Positions 54,812-64,000 of a stretch of DNA of 64,000 bases are shown in pieces. The notes beneath the pieces are model-generated. The model did not search any database and had not been told where the DNA came from. It was given only the letters and a program-made list of their open reading frames with translations. Every line of letters starts with the position of its first letter. Position 1 is the first letter of the stretch. The DNA lies in the NCBI GenBank assembly GCA_964504655.1, contig CAZDFD010000010.1, forward strand, positions 9,766-73,765, given 5' to 3'. This stretch comes from JANXAZ01 sp964504655. Lineage in GTDB: Bacteria; Pseudomonadota; Alphaproteobacteria; Geminicoccales; Geminicoccaceae. A program made the translations under genes and the position numbers.

Positions 54812-55401
54812 CCCGGCTCTGCCTCGTCCGCCACGCTCCGACGGCCTGGAACGCCGCCGGTCGGCTGCAGGGACGGGCCGATCCGCCGCTCTCGGAGGCG
54901 GGCCGGGCCGAGGTCGGGCGATGGCGGCTCCCGGGCTGGGCGGTCGCGGCGCGCGCCTGGACGAGCCCGCTCGAGCGCGCGGTCGAGACCGCCCGTCTCC
55001 TCGGCCTGAGCGAGTCGACCGTGGCGCCGGAGCTGATCGAGATGGACTGGGGCGCGTTCGAGGGCCGCAGGCTCGAGGATCTGCGCCGCGCCGATCCCAT
55101 GGGCCTCGCCGCCCTCGAGGCCCGGGGCCTGGACCTCGAGCCTCCCGGCGGTGAGAGCCCGCGCCGCGTGGCCGAGCGGCTGGCGGGCTTCCTCGCCCGG
55201 CTCGGAGCGCTCGGCGGCGACCATCTGCTCTTGACCCACAAGGGCGTCGTGCGCGCCGCCCTGGCGCTGGCGACCGGGTGGGACATGCGCGCGCGCCCGC
55301 CGCTCCGCCTCCGGGGGGCCACGGCCCTCCTGCTCACGCTCGAGCCGACCGGCTCGGTGCGCGAGCCGCGGCCCTGGCCCCTGACCGGGCCGGCCGCATG
55401 A
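54808..55401 (+). CDS. Histidine phosphatase family protein
   Basis: A 197-residue phosphoglycerate-mutase-like phosphatase. The phospho-histidine motif is VRHAPTAWN (RHA instead of RHG), the arginine and Glu that complete the pocket are in SPLERAVETA and EMDWGAFEG, and the second catalytic His is in LTHKGVVRA. In this setting it may dephosphorylate a sugar phosphate or nucleotide-sugar precursor. GTG overlaps the glycosyltransferase (GTGA) and its stop overlaps the next ATG. Confidence 0.87.
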   Translation: MTRLCLVRHAPTAWNAAGRLQGRADPPLSEAGRAEVGRWRLPGWAVAARAWTSPLERAVETARLLGLSESTVAPELIEMDWGAFEGRRLEDLRRADPMGLAALEARGLDLEPPGGESPRRVAERLAGFLARLGALGGDHLLLTHKGVVRAALALATGWDMRARPPLRLRGATALLLTLEPTGSVREPRPWPLTGPAA

Positions 55402-56534
55402 GCGCCGCGCGGGTGCTGCTCTGGGTCCAGCACCTGCTCGGCACCGGTCATCTGCGCCGCGCGCTGCTCCTGGCCGAGGCCCTCGCCGGCCGCGGCGCCC
55501 GGGTCCTGGTCGCCTCGGGCGGGCCACCCGTACCCTGGGCCCCGGCACGCGGCGTCGAGCTCCTCCAGCTCCCGGCCGTCCGGGCCGCCGACGCCCACTT
55601 CACGAGCCTGATCGGGGCGGACGGGCGCGCGGTCGACGAGCCGCTCTGGCGATCCCGCGCCGCCCGGCTCGAGGCTGCGCTGGCGGGGTTCCGCCCCGAT
55701 CTCGTCCTGACCGAGCACTACCCGTTCGGCCGGGGAGCCTTCGCCCGCGAGATCGGTCCCCTGGTCCGGCGCGCGGTCGCCGCCGGGATCCCGATCGCCG
55801 CCTCGGTGCGCGACGTGCTCGTGAGCAAGGCCCAGCCCGCCAAGCTCGAGGCGATGCTCGTGCGCGCCGCACCCTTCGCGCGGGTCCTGGTGCACGGCGA
55901 CCCGGCCCTCCTGCCGTTCGCGCGGAGCTTTCCCCTGGCACCGGCGCTGGGCGACCGGCTCCACCACACGGGCTATCTGGCGCCGCCGACCGCCACCGCC
56001 GCGACCGGCCCGCGCTCCGAGATCCTGGTCTCGGCGGGGGGTGGTGCGGTCGGCCGGCGGCTGTGCGCCACGGCTGCGGAGGCCCGCGCGCACCTTCCGG
56101 ACCGCCCCTGGCGGATCGTCACCGGACCGGGTGCGGCCGAACCCGACGTTCGGGCGCTCGAGGCGGCGGCCGGCCCCGGGCTCCGGGTCGATCGGCACCG
56201 GCCGGATCTGAGGGAGCTCATCGCCGGCGCCGCCCTGTCGGTCTCGCAGGCCGGCTACAACACCGTGGTCGAGACCCTCGCGGCCGGCACGCGCATGCTG
56301 CTCGTGCCGTTCGCCGACGGGGCCGAGGACGAGCAGACCCGGCGCGCCGAGGCGCTCGCCGCCCGCGGCCTCGCCAGGGTCCTGCCCGAGCGCGGGCTCT
56401 CGGCCGGGGCACTCGCGCGCGCCGTCGCGGACGCCCTGGCCGCCCCGCCGCCGGATCCCGGGGCGATCCGCCTGGACGGCGCCCGACGCTCGGCCGACCT
56501 GCTCCTGGGGTTGATCGGTGCCGGCGCCGGCTGA
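55398..56534 (+). CDS. MurG-like (GT28) glycosyltransferase family protein (second)
   Basis: A 378-residue GT-B protein. VQHLLGTGHLRRALLLAEALAGRG is the N-terminal loop, SAGGGAVGRRL the mid-domain glycine loop and SVSQAGYNTVVETLAAGTRMLLVPF the donor pocket. It shares the layout of the MurG-like protein at 51161 and may have arisen with it by duplication. ATGA overlap with the phosphatase. The deacetylase-like gene starts inside its last codons. Confidence 0.83.
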   Translation: MSAARVLLWVQHLLGTGHLRRALLLAEALAGRGARVLVASGGPPVPWAPARGVELLQLPAVRAADAHFTSLIGADGRAVDEPLWRSRAARLEAALAGFRPDLVLTEHYPFGRGAFAREIGPLVRRAVAAGIPIAASVRDVLVSKAQPAKLEAMLVRAAPFARVLVHGDPALLPFARSFPLAPALGDRLHHTGYLAPPTATAATGPRSEILVSAGGGAVGRRLCATAAEARAHLPDRPWRIVTGPGAAEPDVRALEAAAGPGLRVDRHRPDLRELIAGAALSVSQAGYNTVVETLAAGTRMLLVPFADGAEDEQTRRAEALAARGLARVLPERGLSAGALARAVADALAAPPPDPGAIRLDGARRSADLLLGLIGAGAG

Positions 56535-57260
56535 CCTCGCGACGCTGGTCGAGGCGCTCGACCGCCGCACGGCGCCGGCGCTGCTCTGGTGGCGCGACGA
56601 CGACGCCGGACGCGCCGATCCACGCCTCGATCGCCTCCTGGCTCTGGCCCGCGCCCAGGACGCGCCGGTGGCGCTCGCCGTGGTGCCGGCCTGGCTCGAG
56701 GCGCCCGCCACCGCCGCGATCCGCGCCACGGCGCAGGCGAGCGTGCTGCAGCACGGCTGGGCGCACGCGGATCACGCGGCCGCCGGCGAGCGCCGGATCG
56801 AGCTCGGCGGGACCGCCGACCGCGGCCGGCTCGCCCGGGATCTGCAGGCGGGCGCGGCCCGCCTGGCCGACGCCTTCGGCGGACGTGTGCTCCCGGTGCT
56901 CGTGCCGCCCTGGAACCGGATCGCCCTCGATGTGGTCGGATCCCTGCCGGCCCTGGGCTTTCGCGCGCTCTCGGTCTGGGACGAGGGCGATCTCGGCCCG
57001 ATGCCCGCCGGGCTCGCGCGCCTCGACGTGCACGTCGACCCGATCGACTGGCGGGGCGGCGGGCGCTGGCTCGGCCTCGGGGCGATCGCCGCCCGGCTCC
57101 TGGCGCGCCTGTCGCTCCGGGCCGGCCCGATCGGGCTCGTCACCCACCACCGGGTCCAGGACGAGCCCGCCTGGCGCGACCTCGAGGCGCTGCTCGCGGT
57201 CTTGCGCGGGCACCCCAATGTCCGTTTGATGCCGGCTGCAAGCCTGCTCGGGGGGGCCGC

Positions 57261-57264
<4 letters not shown>
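56518..57264 (+). CDS. Polysaccharide deacetylase-like protein (NodB-like fold)
   Basis: A 248-residue protein with the carbohydrate esterase 4 metal triad: Asp in LWWRDDDAG and two His in LQHGWAH. VPPWNR is the later loop that carries catalytic-site residues. There is no signal peptide, so it would act in the cytoplasm on a precursor, perhaps removing an acetyl group from an amino sugar. GTG at 56518 overlaps the GT28 gene by 17 bases. It is the last clear glycan gene; the double ATPase start overlaps its stop (ATGA). Confidence 0.82.
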
Positions 57265-59113
<1,849 letters not shown>

Positions 59114-59117
<4 letters not shown>

Positions 59118-60961
59118 GCCAGCGCCGCCCGACGTCCTGCCCGGCCCCGCTTCGGCTGGGTGCCGGCCTCGCCGTCCTGCTGGCCGCAGCGATCGCCCGG
59201 GCGGCCCCTCCCGACGAGCCCCGGGTGCTCGCCGACATCCCGGAGATCGGTCGGCCCGGGGGCGAGCTTCGGATGCTGATCGGCCGGGCGCGCGACACCC
59301 GGCTCCTGCAGGTCTACGGCAATGCCCGGCTGGTCGGCTACGATAAGGACCTGGCCCTCGTCCCGGACCTGCTCCACTCCTTCGAGGTGACCGACGGGCG
59401 GATCTTCACGCTGCGGCTGCGCAAGGGGCACCGCTGGTCGGACGGCCATCCCTTCACCACCGAGGACCTGCGCTTCTGGTGGGAGGACGTGGCGCTCGAC
59501 GCCAAGCTCAGCCCCACGGGCCCGCCCATCCAGCTCCTGGTCGACGGCGAGCCGCCCGCGGTCGAGGTCCTGGGCGAGTTCCAGATCCGCTACACTTGGT
59601 CCAGGCCCAACCCGTTCTTCCTGCCGCTGAGCGCGGCCGCGTCCCCCGAGTTCATCTACGCGCCCAAGCACTACCTGGCGCAGTTCCACGCCAAGCACGC
59701 CGACCCGGCCAGACTCGAGCGGCTCGTCAAGGACTCCAAGTCGCGCGACTGGGCGCAGCTCTTCCGCCGCAAGGAGCGGATGAGCCAGTTCGACAATCCG
59801 GAGCTGCCGACCCTCCAGCCCTGGATGCTCACCACCGAGCCGCCGGCCGAGCGGTTCATCGCGGTCCGCAACCCGCACTACCACCGGGTCGACGGCAAGG
59901 ACCAGCAGCTTCCCTATCTGGACAAGCTGATCCTCGAGGTCGTCGACAGCAAGCTCATCCCGATCAAGACCGGTGCGGGCGAGACCGATCTCCAGGCCCG
60001 GCACCTGTACTTCAAGGACTATACCTTCCTCAAGGAGAGCGAGCCCCGCAGTGGCCTGAGGACGCTCCTGTGGCGGGAGGCGCGCGGCTCCCACATCGCG
60101 CTCTATCCGAACCTCAACGCCAGGGACGACGTCTGGCGCAAGCTGTTCCGCGACCGCCGCTTCCGTCTCGCCCTCTCGCTCGGTCTGGATCGGGAGGCGA
60201 TCAGCCAGTACCTCTATTTCGGGCTCGCCACCCCGGCCAACAACACCATCCTGCCGGACAGCCCGCTCTACTCCGAGGAGGTCGGCGCCGCCTGCCTCGG
60301 CCACGACCCGAAGGAGGCCAACCGCCTGCTCGACGAGCTCGGCCTCAAGGAGCGCACCGCAGGCGGCCTGCGCAAGCTTCCGGACGGCCGGCCGATGGAG
60401 CTCGTGGTCGAGACCGCGGGCGAGGACAGCGAGCAGGTCGACCTCCTGGAGCTGGCGCGCGACGCCTGGCTCGAGCTCGGCCTCAAGATCCACAGCAAGC
60501 CGTCCGAGCGCGAGGTGCTGCGCAACCGGGTCTTCTCGGGCGACGCCTTGATGACGATCTGGTTCGGCAACGAGAACGGCGTGCCGACGCCCGAGATGCC
60601 GCCCTGGGAGTTCGCGCCGACGAGCCAGGCCGACCAGCCGCAATGGCCCAAATGGGGCCAGCACCGCGAGACCAAGGGCATGGCGGGCGAGCCGCCGGAC
60701 CTGCCCGAGGCGGCGCGCCTGCTCGAGCTCTACGAGGCGTGGCGGGTGGCGCCCGGGACCGCCGAGCGCACCGCGATCTGGAGCGAGATGCTCGCGCTCT
60801 ACGCCAGGGAGTGCTGGACGATCGGCACGGTCGCCAACGTGCTGCAGCCGGTGGCGGTGCGCAAAGGGCTGCGGAACCTGCCCGAGGAGGCGGTGTGGAA
60901 CTGGGAGCCGCACGCCCAGCTCGGCATCTACCGGCCGGACACCTTCTGGTGGGCGAGGTGA
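59114..60961 (+). CDS. ABC transporter substrate-binding protein, family 5 (large)
   Basis: A 615-residue periplasmic binding protein. A signal peptide (about 1-31) precedes IPEIGRPGGELRML, the family-5 segment LRKGHRWSDGHPFTTEDLRFWWED and RRFRLALSLGLDREAI. It is longer than Dpp-type proteins and of the type that binds larger ligands. ATGA overlap with the double ATPase indicates one transport system. The second family-5 protein at 40346 is much shorter and not closely similar. Confidence 0.9.
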
Positions 60962-60999
60962 GGGGACGGTAGAAGAGGGGTTCGTGGAGGGTTGGCACG

Positions 61000-61908
61000 A
61001 TGACCATTCCAGACGGCCAATCTCTGATGGCGCCGGTGCTCCGTATCCTCGCTGACGGTCGCGACCACCAAACTACCGAGATTGTCGACCGACTCGCCGA
61101 CGAGCTCGGGCTGAGCCTCGAAGAGCAAAGCGAGACCTTGCGTTCCGGTGTGAGCAAGTTCGCCAACCGCATTCATTGGGCGCTGGTCTATCTCGGGGGC
61201 GGCAAGCTCATCGAGAAAGCGCGGCGCGGTGTCTACCGCATCACCGATAAGGGACGCGCCCAGCTCGCTGCACCGGAGCCGATGTTCGAGATTCCGCGCT
61301 TTGCGCCCTCCCATAGTCTCGCTCCAGGGGTGGCCGAGCACACTCCGCCGCCTCGCCCGACGAGCTTGCCCGAGACGGTCCGGCCGACCCCCGACGAGAT
61401 GATCGCCCTGGCACAATCGGAGATTGAGCGCACGCTCCGTGCCGAGCTGCTGGATCGAATCCGAAACCTTCGGCCCGACTTCTTCGAGCGAATGGTCGTC
61501 AGGCTGCTGGTCAGGATGGGCTATGGTGGCGAGGAGGGGGCGGCAGCAGACGCAATTGGCGGTAGCCGGGACGGCGGTCTCGATGGCGTGATCGACATCG
61601 ATCCTCTGGGTCTGGACCGCGTGTACGTACAGGCCAAACGGTACGGACCGGGCAACTTCGTTGGGGCCGCGCAGATCCGAGAGTTCGCTGGCGCTCTGAG
61701 CCAAGCTCACGCAGGCAAGGGCGTCTTCATCACGACCTCCTCGTTCACGCCCGATGCGCGTGCCACCTGTGAGCGGCTCCCGCACCGGATCGTCCTCATC
61801 GACGGCGATCGGCTGGCGCAGCTCATGATCCGCCACGACGTCGGCGTGCGGATCGCGGAGACCCTCCACGTCAAGCGGATCGACGAGGACTTCTTCCTCG
61901 AGGAGTGA
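61000..61908 (+). CDS. mrr: Mrr-type restriction endonuclease
   Basis: A 302-residue protein with an N-terminal winged-helix Mrr domain (about 1-90) and a C-terminal PD-(D/E)XK nuclease domain. The nuclease residues are Asp in GGLDGVIDID (near 193-199) and the QAK motif (QAKRY, 211-213). Mrr cuts DNA carrying methylated bases (type IV). No methyltransferase is adjacent, as expected for type IV. G+C is clearly lower than in its neighbours and third positions are mixed, so it was probably acquired. The ATG lies after GGAGGG. Confidence 0.9.
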   Translation: MTIPDGQSLMAPVLRILADGRDHQTTEIVDRLADELGLSLEEQSETLRSGVSKFANRIHWALVYLGGGKLIEKARRGVYRITDKGRAQLAAPEPMFEIPRFAPSHSLAPGVAEHTPPPRPTSLPETVRPTPDEMIALAQSEIERTLRAELLDRIRNLRPDFFERMVVRLLVRMGYGGEEGAAADAIGGSRDGGLDGVIDIDPLGLDRVYVQAKRYGPGNFVGAAQIREFAGALSQAHAGKGVFITTSSFTPDARATCERLPHRIVLIDGDRLAQLMIRHDVGVRIAETLHVKRIDEDFFLEE

Positions 61909-61924
61909 GGGGCCGGCGGCGACC

Positions 61925-63484
61925 GTGCCGGTACCGCCCGTGCCCGGCTGGATCCGCCTCTGGCATCTCGTCCACGCCGCCCTCTTCGTGCCGCTCGCCG
62001 CGACCGGCTGGCACCTGCACTGGGGAACGCTCGAGCTCTGGGGCTATGCCCGCTCGGTCGGCGTGCACGAGCTCCTCGGCATCGCCGCCGCGGCCCTCGT
62101 CCCGCTCCACCTGGCCGCGCTCCTCCGGACGCGGCGCCTGGCCGACTACCTGCCGCCGCGCCGCGGCCTCGTCCGGGCGGTGAGGGCGGAGCTCGCGCGC
62201 TACACGACCGGCATCTGGCGTGGCGAGCGGCCGGGCTCGGGCGGTGCCGACGGCGCCCGGCTGAACGCGGTCCAGCGGCTGCTCTACGCGCCGCTCCTCC
62301 TGCTCGTGCTGCCGGGGCTCGCGAGCACGGGCCTGCTCCTGCTGGCCCGGACCTTCGGTCTCCCGATCGCGGCCGAGCCCTGGCCGCGGGCGCTGCTCGC
62401 GGCACTGCACGCCGGGCTCGCCCTGCTCGCGACGCTGGTCTTCCTGGCGCACCTCTACATGGCGAGCCTGGCCGAGCCGGGCCGGATGCGGCTGCGCGGC
62501 GCGGCACGGCTGCTCCTGGCCCTGGCGCTCGCGGCCCTCGTGCCGGCTCGGGCCGCCGGAGCCGCCGAGCCGCCTGTGGTCGAGCGCCGGCTGCCGCCCC
62601 TCCCCTGCGTCGGCTGCCATTCCGGCACGCCCGGCTCGCGCCGGGTCGTCGTCGATCCGCGCAGCGGCGCGCGCAAGGACGTGACCGTCGAGCTCGCCCG
62701 GATCGCCGAGGGCGTGCACGGCAAGCTCGCCTGCCCGACCTGCCACAGAAGCGGCTTCGAACGCTTCCCGCACCGCCCGCCGGCCGAGCGTCGGTTCGCC
62801 GCCTGCCGCGACTGCCATCCCCGCGACCAGTCGGCGGACGCGCCTCGCGCGGACGCGGCGTACGACTTCCCCCGGCTCGAGCGCGAGCACGCCACGACCG
62901 CCCACGCCGGCGCGTTCCGCAAGGTCCGCGGCGAGCGGGACTGCGAGGCCTGCCACCACCCCCACTACCTGCGGACGAGTGCCACGCTCCGCCTCCCGGC
63001 GATCCTGCGCGCCGAGCACGACGCGCCGTGCCGGCTCTGCCACGCGGACGAGGCCCGGGGCCCGCTCGCCGATCCGCTCGAACCCGACCCGGTGCGGGCG
63101 CACGCGCGCATCCCGCACCCGGCCCGGCACCTCGCAACGGTCCGCTGCGTCGACTGCCATGCGAGCGGCGATCGGCCGATCGCCCACGACCTCCTGGCCG
63201 GGAAGGACGCCCGGGGCTGCGTGGCGTGCCACCGGCGGGCGAGCCGGCTCCTGGCCGGGCTCTGGCGGTTCGTGCCCGACTCCGCGGCGATCCGCGGGGG
63301 CTTCACCAATGCCGGGCTGCTCGAGGACCATCACGTGCCGGCGGCGACCCGGCCGGCCGGGCTCGACGCGGCGGCGGCCTGGGCGCTCGCGGCGCTCGGG
63401 CTCGCGATCGCCGGGCATCTGGGCCTCCGGCTGGCGGCGAGGCTGCGACGAACGGTCCGCCGCGCGCGCGGCCCTGCTGGCTGA
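61925..63484 (+). CDS. Fusion: cytochrome b561-like membrane domain + heptaheme cytochrome c
   Basis: A 519-residue protein. The first about 195 residues are a diheme cytochrome-b-type membrane domain with several helices and paired histidines (LWHLVHAALF, GWHLHWG, VGVHELLG, PLHLAALL). A periplasmic part then carries seven CxxCH heme sites (CVGCH, CPTCH, CRDCH, CEACH, CRLCH, CVDCH, CVACH, about residues 228-435). A single helix (about 480-505) ends it. It probably moves electrons from quinol to a periplasmic acceptor, or the reverse; the partner is unknown. GTG start 16 bases after mrr. No cytochrome maturation or terminal reductase gene is nearby. Confidence 0.87.
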   Translation: MPVPPVPGWIRLWHLVHAALFVPLAATGWHLHWGTLELWGYARSVGVHELLGIAAAALVPLHLAALLRTRRLADYLPPRRGLVRAVRAELARYTTGIWRGERPGSGGADGARLNAVQRLLYAPLLLLVLPGLASTGLLLLARTFGLPIAAEPWPRALLAALHAGLALLATLVFLAHLYMASLAEPGRMRLRGAARLLLALALAALVPARAAGAAEPPVVERRLPPLPCVGCHSGTPGSRRVVVDPRSGARKDVTVELARIAEGVHGKLACPTCHRSGFERFPHRPPAERRFAACRDCHPRDQSADAPRADAAYDFPRLEREHATTAHAGAFRKVRGERDCEACHHPHYLRTSATLRLPAILRAEHDAPCRLCHADEARGPLADPLEPDPVRAHARIPHPARHLATVRCVDCHASGDRPIAHDLLAGKDARGCVACHRRASRLLAGLWRFVPDSAAIRGGFTNAGLLEDHHVPAATRPAGLDAAAAWALAALGLAIAGHLGLRLAARLRRTVRRARGPAG

Positions 63485-63566
63485 CCCGCGCCCGATCGGC
63501 GCGTTGGCAGCAGCGTCGCGGGCGTGCATGTTCGATGGTCCAGCCCGAGCAGGAAGGACTTGGCCC

Positions 63567-63998
63567 GTGCCCCTTCGCCCCGTCCGCGAGATCATGTCGG
63601 AAGCGACGGTTCGCTGCGCGCCCGGCGACACCGTGCGCGAGGCCTGCCACCGAATGGCGGCCAAGCGCTGCGGCCACGTGCTGGTGTGCGACGGCGAGCG
63701 GCTGGTCGGGATCTTCACCGAGCGCGATCTGGTGAACCGGGTGGTCGCCGGGGGCCACGATCCGGCCCGCTTCCCGGTCGAGAAGGCGATGACGGTGAAC
63801 CCGGTGACGATCGAAGCCGAGGCACCGATCCGCGAGGCCATCCGGGTGATGGACGAGGGCAGCTTCCGCTGCCTGCCGGTGGTCGAGGGCGGCGCGCTCG
63901 TGGGCGTGCTGACCGCCCGCGACCTGCCCTACGAGGAGGTCGGCCGCATGGCCCGCGAGCTCGAGCACGAGCACACCATCGCCGAGCGGCTGTGGTGA
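63567..63998 (+). CDS. CBS-domain protein
   Basis: A 143-residue protein made of two CBS repeats (about 5-60 and 70-128), which together bind adenine nucleotides. Markers are REIMSEATVRCAPGDTV, LVGIFTERDLVNRV and VGVLTARDLPYEEVG. GTG at 63567 follows AGGAAGGA by 8 bases. Such small proteins act as energy sensors; the partner is not apparent. The window ends two bases after its stop. Confidence 0.88.
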   Translation: MPLRPVREIMSEATVRCAPGDTVREACHRMAAKRCGHVLVCDGERLVGIFTERDLVNRVVAGGHDPARFPVEKAMTVNPVTIEAEAPIREAIRVMDEGSFRCLPVVEGGALVGVLTARDLPYEEVGRMARELEHEHTIAERLW

Positions 63999-64000
63999 GG

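Noticed and set aside
51161..56534. Assigning the two GT28 proteins as MurG of peptidoglycan synthesis
   Set aside because: No mur, fts or ddl genes are near, there are two copies, and the surroundings are sulfotransferases and GT4 enzymes.

Overview
The window is very G+C-rich and tightly packed, with many 4-base start/stop overlaps (ATGA, GTGA) and frequent GTG starts. Several clues point to an alphaproteobacterium, probably of the Rhodospirillales/Geminicoccales kind: the gyrA-coaD-queA-tgt order, the comF-grxC-DUF1178 run, an NnrU protein, an ETF-ubiquinone oxidoreductase, a CTTGAC form of the -35 element, and Ala in place of Ser83 in GyrA. The taxonomic call is inference; no rRNA is present. 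I saw no IS element, CRISPR array or phage gene. One tRNA gene, tRNA-Lys(UUU), lies at 18.2 kb.

Layout. 0-3 kb: methionine gamma-lyase, translationally coupled to a partial gene that may be a 2-oxobutyrate dehydrogenase E1, with a divergent TyrR-like activator and two 16-bp operator-like repeats between them. 3-8.6 kb: amidase with a tiny partner protein, an EamA exporter, a fused ABM-monooxygenase/2-hydroxyacid dehydrogenase, methionine aminopeptidase and an orphan protein. 8.6-18.2 kb: ETF-QO, a membrane diguanylate cyclase, AlkA, GyrA, CoaD, QueA and a Tgt that has lost most of its zinc ligands. 18.2-25 kb: tRNA-Lys, a methyltransferase, YnjB/YnjC transporter genes without their ATPase, and a SWIM-SNF2 helicase. 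25-29 kb: cytosine deaminase with two EamA transporters, then a 3'-truncated DUF3179 gene whose first CxxC cysteine is an in-frame TGA (possible selenocysteine).

29-33 kb: a complete polar amino acid ABC transporter with two binding proteins. 33-40 kb: aquaporin, a membrane 2Fe-2S/adenylate cyclase fusion, a secreted glutathione peroxidase, NnrU, a small membrane protein, and an oxidoreductase/dehydrogenase/aldolase operon. 40-45 kb: a peptide-type binding protein and two permeases without an ATPase, interrupted by an inverted MFS gene. 45-47 kb: CutA, ComF, glutaredoxin and DUF1178.

47-57 kb is the most distinctive block: a GT2, a 2OG-Fe(II) oxygenase, two sulfotransferases, two MurG-like and two GT4 glycosyltransferases, a histidine phosphatase and a polysaccharide deacetylase-like protein, mostly overlapping end to end. 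It looks like a pathway for a modified, probably sulfated, glycoconjugate. It runs directly into a double-ATPase/binding-protein pair that lacks permeases and so complements the ATPase-less permeases 12 kb upstream. The window ends with a solitary Mrr-type endonuclease of lower G+C, a cytochrome b561-heptaheme cytochrome c fusion and a CBS-domain protein.

Three genes (alkA, the methyltransferase and, less surely, the cyclase) have no ATG/GTG/TTG at the expected position and appear to start at CTG.
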